Positions 12,501 to 24,783 of a stretch of DNA of 64,000 nt are shown in pieces. Under the pieces are notes generated by a model. That model saw only the letters and a list, made by a program, of their open reading frames with translations. It was not told the origin of the DNA and searched no databases. The stretch lies in contig JAIWNF010000006.1 of assembly GCA_025093555.1 (NCBI GenBank), forward strand, positions 992,001 to 1,056,000, read 5' to 3'. The DNA is from Circinella umbellata. Lineage: Eukaryota > Mucoromycota > Mucoromycetes > Mucorales > Lichtheimiaceae. The first letter of the stretch is position 1; every line of letters starts with the position of its first letter. Both the position numbers and the translations under genes were made by a program.

Positions 12501-14375
12501 TCCAGACGTAATAATATGGCTCAAGTCTATGGAGGCTATTATCGCTATGACGATGAAACTGTCAAACCAGAACATCAACAGCGTGTTCCCATGATTACTA
12601 TTGTTAAATGTGGTACACCGGAAGAAGCCAAGGAAAGCAAACCGGGAAATCGAGGAAAACGGGATTCACAAATTATCTTGATGCAATTTATGCAGAAAGT
12701 TATGTTTGATGAGCGTATGACGTCCATGGAGTATGATTTTTTTAATAGTATTTGGCGTACTACAGGTATTCCTGCAGATCGTTACGAAATTGTGTTGATG
12801 GTGGACGCCGATACAAAATTGTTTCCGGATGCATTATCTCGTTTGGTTTCATGTGCTGTCAAAGATCCAGAAATTTCAGGATTATGTGGTGAAACCAGAA
12901 TTGCTAATAAGACATCGAGTTGGGTCAGCATGATTCAAGGTAAACCTTTATACCCCATTTCTATACAGAACAATTAAACATTAGGTTAATTGTCGGTATC
13001 CTTACCAAAAAATGATTGAATTGCCAACTCAAATTTCCTAACCTTTTGTTTTTTTTTCAATATAGTGTTTGAATATTATATTTCTCATCATCAAAGCAAG
13101 GCATTTGAATCGATTTTTGGTGGCGTTACTTGTTTACCTGGTTGTTTTTGTATGTATCGTATCAAGGCACCTAAAGGTCCAAATGGTTATTGGGTCCCTA
13201 TTCTTGCTAATCCTGATATTGTTGAACATTATTCGGAAAATGTGGTGGATACATTACATAAAAAAAATCTTTTACTGCTTGGTGAGGATCGTTATTTATC
13301 TACCTTAATGTTACGTACATTTCCAAATCGTAAAATGATGTTTGTTCCGCAAGCTGTGTATGTTATTATTATTATTATTGTGTCTGTGTGTGTCTGTATG
13401 TGAGTTTGTGTGTGAGTGATTGAAAGAGAGAGAGAAAAACTCACATGTTAAATAAAATTTTTATATTTTAGATGCAAGACAATTGTTCCTGATACATTTA
13501 TGGTATTACTCTCACAACGTCGACGATGGATTAATTCTACTATTCACAACCTAATGGAGCTTGTATTGGTTCACGATCTTTGTGGTACCTTTTGTTTCTC
13601 CATGCAATTTGTTGTTTTTATGGAACTCGTTGGTACTTTGGCTTTACCTGCTGCTATTACATTTACACTTTATCTTATTATTTTGGCCGCTTTGGGAAAA
13701 CCTGCCATTATTCCTTTACTCTTGCTCGCCTTGATTCTGGGTCTACCTGCTATTTTAATCGTCATGACGAGTCGAAAAATGGTCTATGTCGGATGGATGG
13801 TCATATACTTATTCTCTTTACCAATCTGGAATTTTGTTCTCCCTACCTATGCTTATTGGCATTTTGATGATTTCTCATGGGGTGATACACGTAAAGTAGA
13901 AGGTAGTGGAGGGGGTGATAAGCACGGTCATGGCGATAAAGAAGGTGAATTCGATGCAAGTCGAGCAACAATGAAAAAATGGAGTGAATATGAAAAAGAA
14001 CGACGTATACGATCAGCTATTGATAATAATATGCCACTACCTCGGTTTTTGGAAGATCGCCCCAGAAGTCATATGGATCTTTACGCAGAAACATTACAAA
14101 ACAATAAGTTAGCCAAGCTACAGGGAGGAAATAATTGTGGATCTTCTGAATCTTCCAACAGTGAAACACCTTTACATCCATATCCTCAACGAGGAGGTAG
14201 TAGTGACTATTTAGATCCTCGAATGTCAAATATGAATTTATCTTCACCTCAATTTATGGAGAATGGTGGACCAAGACCACCCAAACCATCATTTTCTTCA
14301 AGTGTGAATACACGAAGATATTCTGCACAACGAATAAGAGCTCCACAACTATCCCCTCATGATAATGATGAGTAA
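9567..14375 (+). CDS. CHS3: Chitin synthase, class IV (Chs3-like)
   Basis: Six exons: 9567-10275, 10466-11072, 11226-11882, 12002-12939, 13066-13357 and 13472-14375. They join to 4107 nt, 1368 residues. The protein polymerises GlcNAc from UDP-GlcNAc into chitin at the plasma membrane. The first 230 residues are polar, Asn/Thr/Arg-rich and probably cytosolic. A transmembrane segment follows (about 250-275), then an extracytoplasmic Cys-containing region, a second membrane segment near residue 560-590, and a Ser/Pro-rich linker. The GT2 catalytic domain shows VDADT (925-929), EDRYL (1044-1048) and QRRRW (1083-1087), then several C-terminal membrane spans and a polar tail. Absence of a myosin head and the AWREKIG...FGFTQ entry segment fit division 2, class IV. 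PFA4, whose yeast homologue palmitoylates Chs3, is also in this window but 30 kb away. Confidence 0.95.
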
Positions 14376-15008
14376 AATGAAAGATTAAAAGAAAGAAAAT
14401 AATTCTTTATTACTATTATTATTACTTTTTCCTTTTTTATCTACGTAACGTTTTTATTTAGCTGCGATCCAAAAAAAATCGAAAATCTCACCTAATTTTC
14501 TGCACCTCCCTTCATCTTTACTCTTTTCCTTCCCCCTCCCCCATAGTCAGAGTGTTGTAGAAATGTATAACACTAATTACATTATTGTTGTCTTTATATA
14601 AAAAAAATCATATACACCACATATTTTCTAATTGATTACAAAAAACAAATACTTGTAAAAATAAAAAAAAAATATACCGCAAAATATTTATATATAATAT
14701 TGATATTGATATGATATAAAGAAAGGAAAAAGAGAAGGAAAAAAAAAGACCACTACAGACTTCTATTTAAAAAAGAGTACTATGTACACGGAAAAAGATA
14801 CAACGTGAAGGAGAAGAAAAAAGAGCTAGAGCTAAAGTAAGAGATAAAGTATATAAATAATAATAAAAACAATAAAATTTAAGAAAGGAAGGAAAGAAAG
14901 AGACAGGAAGAGAAAGTATATAAATAATGAATGTAATTGAGAAGGCGAGAATTGTGATGTTGTGTGACAAATGTAGAAAGAATGGTAAGGGAGGAAAAAA
15001 CAGAGAGT
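14376..15008. other. Intergenic, convergent 3' regions
   Basis: The chitin synthase (+) and zinc-finger gene (-) converge here. The stretch is A/T-rich with purine blocks and no gene. It should hold both 3' UTRs and polyadenylation sites; no classical signal stands out from the general AT richness. Confidence 0.55.
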
Positions 15009-16497
15009 TCATAGGGGCATAGAGGAAGAATTACAAGTGGAAGAAGAAGCACTATTGACTGTCCGGCGTCGATGGGTTTTCTTCTTGTTACTATTGGATG
15101 CAGCTGCTGCAAGACGTTGTTGATGGGCTTTGATATGTTTACGTAAAGAACGGGAATGAAAGTATGCTTTAGTGCAATCAGGAATATTACATTTGAAAGG
15201 TCGAACCGATGAATGTGTCTTAATATGGGTATTGAGGGAATCAAGTCGTGAGAAACGTTTATCACAATCTAAATATATGATTATTAAAATATTAAATAAC
15301 ATGTCATCAAAAAAAAAAAACTAATTGTTTTATGATCATTTTTGCTTTTACCTTCAATAGTACAAATAAATGGCTTTTCACCAGTATGTGTACGCATATG
15401 ATTATGCATCTTATGTCGTTTCATAAATGGCTTGTTTTGGCGAGGACATCCTGCCCATTCACAATAATAAGCCGCCTAAATAATAATTAAAGTTTTGATT
15501 GTTAGTTCAAAGTGGCGTGACACCTTAAAAAAGTATGAGGATTTTTATTGTGTAACAATGACAAAAAAAAAAGAACCGAACCTTTCCGCTACCAACATGA
15601 ATATCCCGAATATGTGCAATTAGTTCATCAAGATGACATGTTTGGACGTCGCAATGATTCCAACGACAATAATAGGTAATTTCTTCTTCTGGAACAACAG
15701 GTGCTGTTGGTGCTAAATAAAACCATTTAGTTTTTGTTAATAAATGATTCATTTTTTTTTCAAAATAGATAAACTGGCGTGATTATTATCGCTACGTATT
15801 ATTTTTATTTGTATAGCTTACATTGGTGGTGATGATGAGGATGATGTTGTAATTGGTGAGTGTTATGTTGTGGTTGTGGTTGATGATGAAGTGGTGGCCA
15901 ATAATAATGTAATCGTTCACGTTCTAGTTGAAGAACTCGTTCAATCAATTGATCTCGAGTCAAGTTATGGGGATGATCCCATTGAGGTGGGGGGCAACCT
16001 TTCTCTTCGGGCGTGGTTGCTGGACTTACATACTATTTAACAGTAATAAAAAAAATGAAAGATTATAAACTTGAGTGAGCGGAAACAATAATACGAATGA
16101 CAACAAAAAAAAACGTGGCAACAAAAAGTAAGCTGTGGCGGGGTTACTATTATTATAATTACCTGTTGTTGGGCATAGTAATTATCGGGAATGTAAGGTA
16201 ATAAATTGAAATCAGACGATTCGGGTGTACGTAAACCTTCATCGTACATAGTATAAGCCATAGTGTTATCAAAAACGAGAGGCCAGGATTCCTCACTGCT
16301 CGACGATGTTGTCATGGAAAGCGAAGACGAAGAAGCTGCAACTATAGAAAGTTGAGATTTTTAATATTTAATAAGTAAAAGAAAACAAAAGAGATTAATG
16401 TTATGAGATAACAACAATGGTGGATGCACTATTTACCTGAAACACACGAGGGTACAGTCGTTGTCAACGGAATTGCCGCTTCTGGGAAACCGCTCAT
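15009..16497 (-). CDS. C2H2 zinc-finger protein, GLI/ZIC-like finger array
   Basis: Six exons: 16497-16437, 16341-16163, 16032-15822, 15712-15582, 15475-15352 and 15268-15009. They join to 966 nt, 321 residues. The N-terminal half is Ser/Thr-rich, then His/Gln/Pro-rich. From about residue 164 there are four C2H2 fingers. The first has the C-x4-C form with a CRWNHC core and ends in HVGSGK. The second (CEWAGC...) has a long insert as in GLI/ZIC finger 2. The third and fourth carry RFSRLDSLNTH and SLRKHIKAH cores, and the link to finger 3 is a classic HTGEKPF linker. A basic C-terminal stretch (KKKTHRRR) could serve nuclear import. It is probably a DNA-binding transcription regulator; the target is unknown. 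GLI-like arrays also occur in fungal regulators, so a specific orthologue is not named. Confidence 0.88.
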
Positions 16498-18897
16498 GAT
16501 GAGTACAAAGTTGAGTGGGAGAGAGGGGTGAGAAAAAGAAAGAAAAAAAAAGATGGATGAAAATATGGTATATTATATATCTTTTTTTTTTGTGTAAGCT
16601 GAGTAGCAACGACTAGTAAAACGGAGGAGGGGGACAAACAATAATACTATTATTATCTACGCAAAAATAAAGTATATATTAAGTTTTCTAAAGAAGGAGA
16701 GGGCGTGATGTTATGGAAATTACATTGTTCCTGATAATTTACCTTGAGCTTTTTTTTTCGTTCTATATGGATTATTATTATCGAAAAAGTAACAAAAAGC
16801 TGGTGACTCTACTAAATTATTGCATTTTATTACGTATACCGCACGGATCAGGCGATCGGGACAAAAATTTTGTTAACTTTAAAAGATCATCCGACATATA
16901 TGTAAAAAAAAGTAATCTTATTATCGCGTGTGGTTTTTACTGTTTACCTGTTTTATATATTATTGAATAAATGTAAATGATATTTTTAAGCGAGAAAAAA
17001 AAGGTTAAACAAAAAAGAAGAAAGAGAAAAGGAAAGAAGAAGTTTGCTGGTTTCGAATAAATAGAGTGTATTGTATCATAGATAGGATAACATATTACAT
17101 GCGACTATACTGTATATATAAATATAAAAGTCAACACTTGGACCTAAAGTTGACGTCTGTTTTTTAATGGGGGTGCGGATTCACTAAAGAGAAAAATATG
17201 TGTCACCATAGTCATGAAATAATAAAGTCATTGCCTCTTATTGTTCTTTCCTTTCTCCCCCCCAACAAAAACCATGTTCTTTGTCTTCAAATACTACTTT
17301 AATAATAATACTCTCACACCACAATGAGAAAATAGAAGTTACTACTTGATTTTCTAAATATACCCGAGAAATTATACTTTTAAGTTGTATAACAGTTTTT
17401 GCTTCTATTATACAATAATTCATTTCTATTACATACATATCAAGTTGTCAAAGAAAAAGATATATAGTCTTGCATAAGATCACATGAAAAAGTTTCAAAT
17501 CAATTCAATATGTATTTTGATTTTCACATGTCTTTTCTTTATACATGAAACCAACAAGAAAATTGACCATAACGTTATCGTCGATCTCCTTGGGGGGATG
17601 TAAAAGTGAATAAAAAAAGGGTTTGTGCACGAACCCTTTTTGCTCGCGTGCACATGCCTTTGATAAATTTGAATGACAAACAAGAAGCCATAATAAACTA
17701 ATATTAACTTTTAGCTCGTTTTTTTTTGAAGGCTGGAATTATTTAGTCTTATTGACATATGGATCGATAAGAAATTGCAATAATAATAATATTAATAAAA
17801 TTACATAGACACTGTTTTGTTTTTTTGTTAATGTCAAGTGATTTCTTTTTTCTTTCTTCTTCCTCTTTCCATATGTTCCATTTCCATGTCTAGTTGTATC
17901 GGAATTCTTTACCGATTCACCGCTGATACATCCGATAAAATAATTTTGATTTCTCATTTTATAAAGTTGCTATGGTGATGATGACGAAGTAAAATGACTG
18001 ATACCATATCTTTTTTTTTTCGTGCTGGCCCATGAAACAAAACAACCACGTGGCAACCATTTCAAAAAGTTGGCATTTTTTATTAAATTTATCTTTTCAA
18101 GTTTTCTTTTTCTTAAAATTAGAGATAGGCATTTTTTTGCAACCGAAGAACAATCGTTTTTCTCCCCTTACCACTTGCTGTTTTTTTGTTCTATTGCAAC
18201 CATCATCACATTTCGATTGATTAACGGTGTCCGTTTATCGGGTTGAGAGGGAGGAAGATTTAATATAGTGAAGTTGACGCTGTTTTTTTTTTAAAAAAAA
18301 AGCTTCTTTTCATTTTTTCATAGAATCATCAATACCATAATGAAAAGACTAGAGCAATAAAATGGGAATTGCCACATGTTTTTTTAAACCAATCAATTTT
18401 CCTTTTGTATAACTCTCTCATCCGATTCCATATTATTATTAGCCACGCCACACTTTCCATTTAATAAATTGGAGGTGTAGGACCCTTTAACATCACAAAA
18501 TTTGAAAGCCGAAAAATAAAAAGAAAACCAGTTCTTTCTTCCACGGATAGTTCTATAAACAGGTTGTTAAGAAAATCGGTCGCCTTGCTAGCTATGAAAA
18601 AAAAATTACTCTCTCTGGATTCTCCAATAAAATATATGTCTTGATGAAAGAATCAGCTACTCTATTCTTCCAAGGGTATAAGCTTATATCGAAACTTGTA
18701 TTAACACATATGGTTTTATTTTTATTGATTATTAATTGTATTAAGTAAAATACATATAATCCCAGGAAGAAGAAAATGACAGTGGCGTGGTTTGGATGAT
18801 ATCCAGTCAAAATGGTTCCAGCTCCGAGGAAATTAAAATAGAATCTCGTGCTTCAGGTTTGTCCTCATAAAATTTGACATAATAATACTTTATAAAA
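16498..18897. other. Intergenic, divergent promoters; one hairpin, no gene supported
   Basis: This 2.4-kb region separates the zinc-finger gene and COX20. Short frames at 16713-16970, 17238-17438, 17495-17683 and 17739-17957 have skewed composition and no recognisable domain. A strong palindrome at 17614-17641 is listed separately, and a T/A homopolymer palindrome sits at about 18282-18301. Confidence 0.55.
17614..17641. repeat. 28-nt near-perfect palindrome (hairpin)
   Basis: The centre is GTGCAC, flanked by GGGTTT on the left and GAACCC on the right, and then by A5 and T5. Only one pair (T-G) is not Watson-Crick. It could form a hairpin in RNA or a cruciform. No gene is adjacent, so a role in termination or RNA processing is only a guess. 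Confidence 0.7.
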
Positions 18898-19569
18898 ATG
18901 AGTAACGAGGATAATAACAATAGCAATCAGCCCACTTTTTCAGAAGCATTTCAGGTAAGGGAAACAACAACAACAAGAACAACAGACTTTTATTACTTTT
19001 TCTTTCTTTCAGTTCCCTATCTTTTTCTTTTTCTTTTTTTTGAAAGGGCATGTATTCTTGGGGTGAAATTAACAACAATTTTAAACATTTAAAAATAAAA
19101 TTACAAAAAACAGACAATTAAAGCAGAAGATTTTAAAAACGTCGGTAAAATTCCTTGTGCAAGAAATGCTTTACTATATGGTATGGGAGGAGCTTTTGGT
19201 GTCGGTGGTATTCGATATATCGTAAAACGTAAGTATATAAATAAATAAATAATAAAGTTGGATAATAATAATAAATATAAATTAATTACTTATTTTATGT
19301 GGGATGTCTATTTAGGAGCGGTACCTACATCTGCCAATTGGGCAGTAGCAGCATTTTGTGGTATATCATTAATTAGTTTTGAAATGTGTCAAATGGATAG
19401 AAAATCCAAATTAGAAAGATTACATTTAATTGTTAAGGAATCAAATTCAAGAGGGGAAAAACGTAGAGTGGATGCCCAAGGCAAAGATAAAGCGTTCCAA
19501 GTAATTGTTGATGACATTCCTTCTCCTGCCAAAAATGATAATGATCAATCACTTAATAAAGAAAATTAA
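18898..19569 (+). CDS. COX20: Cytochrome c oxidase assembly protein COX20
   Basis: Three exons: 18898-18954, 19114-19228 and 19316-19569. They join to 426 nt, 141 residues. Cox20 is a small mitochondrial inner-membrane chaperone for the Cox2 subunit of complex IV. The sequence has the conserved NVGKIPCARNALLYGMG segment with the first membrane helix rich in glycine (GGAFGVGG), then VPTSANWAVAAFCG opening the second helix, and a polar C-terminal tail with a predicted coiled region. The length fits the family (about 120-200 residues). The start is the ATG that begins a short exon ending in SEAFQ before the conserved block. It is convergent with the perilipin-like gene, whose stop lies 385 bp away. 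Confidence 0.9.
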
Positions 19570-19954
19570 AACAACAACAAAGAGTTTAGGGGACAAATTT
19601 AATGTATATATCGAAAAAAAATTTGGTTAAGTCTTTAAAAATAAAAGTAAAAAAAAAAGGTACGAAGTTGAGGATTTGCAAGATATTTATGAGGATACAT
19701 ATACTCAAAATATAAAATTGAATAAGGCAAAGAAAAAAAATAAGAAACGAAAAAAAAAAGAAGTTATAATTATATAATATAATGTCAAGGAATGGAGAAA
19801 TATATTTGTTATATCGATAGTAAAAAAAAATAAAGTAGGATATAAGAGAAAGAGACAAATAGAAAAAAAATAATCATTTCAGTTAAGACACAGTTATGGA
19901 TAGAATGGGTTGAGGAGAGAGAGAGTGTGTGTGTGTTATAGGTAGAATACCTTT
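19570..19954. other. Intergenic, convergent 3' regions
   Basis: A purine-rich, A-rich stretch between the COX20 stop and the perilipin-like stop, with a GA/GT microsatellite at about 19914-19938. No gene seen. Confidence 0.55.
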
Positions 19955-21151
19955 TTACTGTGTACTAGATTTCGATGTTGTAGTTGTAGCTGTAATATCA
20001 TTTTGTTGTTGTTCAACCGTATTATTACCGAGACGGATATAATGACCTAAATCCTTTTGAGCTCTTTGGCGAATTGATTCGGTATACCCTTGTACTTGAG
20101 ATTGAACGTTTTGCAAAAGTGGTAAGAGCTGAGCTTGCAAGTTTTGAGTTACATTTTTTGTCTTGTCATACGTTGCGATATCAGATCGAGCATATTCTTT
20201 CTTTGCAAAGTTATACTGAGCTGTAGCTGTATCAGCTAATGTTTGAAGACGTGATTTAATCCAATCGGGCAAATCACTTCGAGTTTTGACAAATCCAACT
20301 ACTTGATTCAATTGATTTGTCAATGCACCATGCAATTGATGGAAACGATAAGTGATACTTTCTGGGAGGCGCTTTTGTGCTGCTTCAGAATAAACAAGGA
20401 TGGATTGTCGTAAAGTTTCTTGAACAAATTGTAACTGTTGAGAGGCTGTTTGAACAATGGACAAATTGGCAAAATCACCACTAGAACGAGGCGTTTTCTC
20501 GATAACAAGTTGACTTACACGTACAGAAGCCTCATTTAGGAGTTGATAAACACGCACAGCGTGATTGGCTTCTTTTTTAGTTGCTTTATTAGATTTATCG
20601 AGTGATTTGGGCTTACCATTGTTGGTTGTAGGTGTAGGTAAATAATGATTGATGGTGCTTTCAAATGTATCAACAACTGAACCAATGCGGTCATTGGCAG
20701 CACGAGCAGCTGCTTGTGCAGGTGTAGTGACGCGATATCGTACATTGTTGATAATATCTCGAGGAGGAGCCTTGACAGCACTAACAATTTCGGCAGTAGG
20801 TTGATTGACAACGGGGAAACGAGATTGAATCAAATCAAGGGATTTACAACCAAGGTCATCAGCACGTTGGACATGAGGTTGGACATATGTCTCATAATAA
20901 GATTGTACATATTTAGGTTGATAGCTACTAACGGTGGTCAGCGTATTGTTGGCTTTATCAATAGCATATGTTGCCACTTTGGATTTTCCTGTATAAGACT
21001 TCACTGTTGAAAAGCCATCTTTCACAATCGGATAAGATGTCACGCGGGTAACAAAGCCATATTCTGATGAAGAAAATGACTTTTTGCCGTTCTCCCCGGT
21101 AGGAATCCCGTTCGCTTCGGTATGTTTGACGTGTCCGTCGTGACCTTTCAT
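19955..21151 (-). CDS. Perilipin (PAT family)-like lipid-droplet protein
   Basis: One uninterrupted frame of 398 codons. Residues about 30-110 carry the PAT-type pattern: an SYPIVKDG...STV block, a Tyr-rich stretch, and then ADDLGCKSLDLIQSRFPVV followed by QPT, which matches the LD...LE..LP....PT signature of perilipins. The rest is rich in amphipathic helix-forming repeats (AANDRIGSVVDTFES, QLNQVVGFV, LLQNVQSQVQGY), as expected for a protein coating the surface of storage-lipid droplets. In fungi the best-known members are Metarhizium Mpl1 and Colletotrichum Cap20. No signal peptide or membrane span is seen. Lack of introns contrasts with nearly all other genes here. The family call rests on pattern recognition of the N-terminal block. 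Confidence 0.82.
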   Translation of the reverse strand: MKGHDGHVKHTEANGIPTGENGKKSFSSSEYGFVTRVTSYPIVKDGFSTVKSYTGKSKVATYAIDKANNTLTTVSSYQPKYVQSYYETYVQPHVQRADDLGCKSLDLIQSRFPVVNQPTAEIVSAVKAPPRDIINNVRYRVTTPAQAAARAANDRIGSVVDTFESTINHYLPTPTTNNGKPKSLDKSNKATKKEANHAVRVYQLLNEASVRVSQLVIEKTPRSSGDFANLSIVQTASQQLQFVQETLRQSILVYSEAAQKRLPESITYRFHQLHGALTNQLNQVVGFVKTRSDLPDWIKSRLQTLADTATAQYNFAKKEYARSDIATYDKTKNVTQNLQAQLLPLLQNVQSQVQGYTESIRQRAQKDLGHYIRLGNNTVEQQQNDITATTTTSKSSTQ

Positions 21152-24100
21152 GTATAATAATAAAAAATATTACGATAAAAAGAGAAAGAAAGAAAAATAA
21201 GCGATTATTAAGAGATATGTAGAAAAGAGATTTGTGTGTAATGAGATAGATATAAAAAATGAAGAAAAGAAAGAAGAAATTAAAAAAGCAGGTGAGAAAA
21301 TTTCGATATTAAGGAAAACGAAGCCTGTGCTTATCTCTCGCGGCACCATCCATCTGCTTTTTTTTTGTTGTTTTGTTGTTTTTCTTTCATACCCGACTCA
21401 CACACCAATATGAAATATAAGAAAAAGCACACCCACATTCAAGTTCTTCTCACTACTATCATCATATATACAAAATAATGAAATGGATAAGAAAGATAAT
21501 GATAAACTTACCGTTTGTTTCGAGATGAATATGCTTTCTTGTCATGAAAAAAGGTTGCCACTCTTATTCGATGAAGAAAAAAAAAGAATAAAAGAGAGAA
21601 GAGAGAAAGAAAGAAAAGAGCGTGAGAGCCAGATGCAACTTGAATAAAGAAAGTAAAAAAAATATGAGGCGGAAGTACCCGAAACCAAGTAAGAAATGGC
21701 ACGACATGAGATGAACCATTACAATAAACATATAGTATTTTCTTCTTTATCACTACAACAGGTATAATAAATAACATACAATGCCCACACATATCACAAC
21801 CATCATAATGAATTTCATTTTTTCCCCTTGAATAATGCTCATGTTATCTTTTTTTCATTCGATATAATTCATTATCATTATAAACTAATATCAGACTCTT
21901 ATTTTACTTCTTTTTTTTACTTGCGTATCATACCAAAAACAACTAACTTTTTTATTTTTATTTTCTCCCCATCACAGCATGTGATAAATAATAATAATAA
22001 ACTTTCCCTTTGTTCATTTATACAAAGTTTGTATTATATTATGAGTTATTATATTAAAAAAAATTCAATTGTTATTATGTTATTTCGTGAATCAAGTCCA
22101 AATCAGGTTGCAACTTGAACGCACAAAAATAATGGGCGCGGCGGGACTTTTTAGTTTAATCAAAAATATTGTAAACTTTCACATGCATATTTCTGGTGAA
22201 CCATCACCTTTGAGCCGATCTCCTCGCATGGACCAATTTCAGGTTTCCAAAGAAAGCATACATGAAAGAATTTAAAACTCAACAACTTTTAAACAACAAA
22301 AAGAGCCTTTCAAAATGCCATGTGATTATGAATTTTTTGTATGCTGTTTGCTTTTTTGACAATTTGCATATGTTTTATAAGTGTTTGATAACGATGATTA
22401 TGATTGCATGTATTTTTTTATTGATTATATTAAATGTGTTATTTTACACATGAAACAAACACATGATATCTTTACAACCTTTTTTTCTTTCTTTAACAAA
22501 AAGTAATCTTATCGTCTTTCCAATATATACAATCAAGTCTATATAATATACGTATATAGCTCAATTCCAATAAATGTTGGGAAACATCACCCTTATTAGA
22601 ATTTTACGTTGGGGGAGGGAGTTCCCCGAGTTTGAGTTTAAGTTTTTTTTTTTTGACCAAAAAAACGGTTTCCCACCCTAAAATAAATTCAACATATAAA
22701 ATAAATGAAAGGGTCTCTGTTTTATTATAATAATTGTGTCACGAACATGTATTTTTTAATAATATTGATTGCTTATATGATTAACATATTACGTATGATA
22801 TTGGTTTTCTGCGGTTATTAGGAAAATGGATAACGTTCAAGTATCTTTCCCCTTTTCTTCTTTTTTTTTTTAATCTTTATGTTCTTTCTCTTTTTTTTAG
22901 TGTGCTAGTGTCAAACACGCGATGATACTTTTTATGGTCAAGTTTCTTGAACACAAGGTAAAAAAAAGTCGTCTCACAACTCTGATACAACGTATACTAT
23001 TATTATTAATACTTACAGTTCGCAGCTAATAGAATTTATTATAACCGAAAATTGTTTGTGCAATAGAAAGAAAAAAATATCCAAGTTCTAGTCGCTGGTA
23101 ATGGCTGCTTAAAATAACACACGTGTTCAGTTCAACTTGACAGCGCATAATTATCTAATGGAGTTCGCCGTTATTTTTATGATAATACATTCATGGGACT
23201 TAACTTTATCGTATAGCTAAAAAAAATTGGGTTTTCTTTTTTGATGTAAATTCCCTATTATATTATTATAATTATTATTGGCTGATAGATACAATACTAT
23301 ATTGATGGGGTTAATTCGATAAAAATGGTTTTAAGAGATAAGAAAAAATGGTTTCTTATCGTGCTTTTTTTTTTCTTTGTAAAAACACCGTTTTCATCAC
23401 CATCGTATTACTGATAAGTAACGCTGTTCTATAATATACTTACTATTCGATACAAACATTGTCGTCGCACATGACAACAATATGTAAGCATATGAATTTC
23501 TTTTCTTGAAAAAAAGAAAGAGTAGGCCATTTTGCAATACAGTGCCACAAGTGAAAAGAAGGCGGTGCTAAAAAAAATTCTCTAGAACTTGCAGTGCCTT
23601 CGGTCTTTTTTTTAGAACAACAAACCCCATTCATGTAAAATAATCAGCCTCCTATTAAAATAAAGAAATTATATATTTTATTCAAGTGCCAATGATGGAG
23701 TACAACAGTAGAAATCAACAAATAATCTTTGACTTGTCTCATCATTATTTCGGAACGGGTCACTCACTCACTCCAAAACGAATAAGCGGGATTGGGTTAT
23801 TTTAAACCGTTTAATCACATTTTTTAGAGCTATGACGATATATGTATACAATTTACTTTCTTTTTATTGCTTCAAGTTGAATATGAATATAAAGGGTAAA
23901 CCCTCTTTTTGCTTTATATTATTATCATTGAAAAAAAAATAACATATGAATTAAATAGTAATCTACCATATACCTACTATACATGTGTAATATATATAGA
24001 GAGAGTATAAAAAAAATTAATCATGTAAAACGTATGCACGTATGTTATTCAAAATATATCCGAGTAATACACATACCCCCACCAATAGTAATAATTTCAG

Positions 24101-24783
24101 AAACAACTTAAAAAAACTATTTCTGTATGATTTCTCCTGGAGAAAAATGTTGAAAAAAAAATATATGAGAAAAAAATACGGCAGTTTCGGTGATATATAG
24201 CATATATTTCTACAGGAAGACTGGTTTCATCATTAATTTTATTTATTATTAATAGTAAATTATTAGTAGTACTTTTATTTATCATTATGAAAAAAAAGTA
24301 AAATTAATATAAATAATAATCGAAAGGTAAAGGAGTAAAAAGAAAAATTATAAATTAACCCAATATGATACCATGATGCAACATGATACAATATTTTATC
24401 ATTATCTCTCAAAGCAATAATTTCATCAATCAAATTGTAGAGTTATTTATCAATTGAATGCTTTTTCGTTACAATGTACTAAAGTGGAGAAAAGTAATAG
24501 CATAATATGAATTGCGAGAGAGTGTTGCTTACAACTAACAATAACAATAACATATTTCATGTAAAGCTGCTATTGTTTATTATTATGATAAGGCAACAAC
24601 AACTAATAAAATAATAATAAACAGATGGGATCACGACGAATTCTCAATATCCATTTACTTTTCTTCTTTGTTCTTTTTTTTCCTTTTTCTTTTACTCTTT
24701 TTTTCTATTTCTTTTTATTATTACTATTAATCCAAGAGTTATTATAATCACCTGTCGTTTCTCCATCATTATATAAGGTCATC
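21152..24783. other. Intergenic, 3.6 kb between divergent perilipin-like and H+-ATPase genes
   Basis: There is no gene I can support. Short frames (21508-21792, 21828-22118, 22069-22275 and others) are Phe/Ser/Lys-skewed products of AT-rich DNA. A possible splice donor on the minus strand near 21511 could belong to an untranslated first exon of the perilipin-like gene, but no matching acceptor is obvious. The last 130 bp before the ATPase are a T/C-rich tract. The length suggests long promoters. Confidence 0.5.
24655..24722 (+). promoter_or_regulatory. Pyrimidine-rich tract upstream of the H+-ATPase start
   Basis: A continuous T/C block (TTTTCTTCTTTG, TTTTCCTTTTTC and similar) ends about 60 bp before the ATG at 24784. 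It resembles CT blocks before highly expressed fungal genes. Strength and start site cannot be read from sequence. Confidence 0.35.

Noticed and set aside
18282..18301. T-run followed by A-run, possible terminator hairpin
   Set aside because: Simple homopolymers are frequent in this window and there is no gene end nearby.
21508..21792. 94-codon minus frame upstream of the perilipin-like gene
   Set aside because: Phe/Ser/Leu-rich translation of AT-rich DNA without domain; a donor-like GGTAAG at its end may instead belong to an untranslated first exon.
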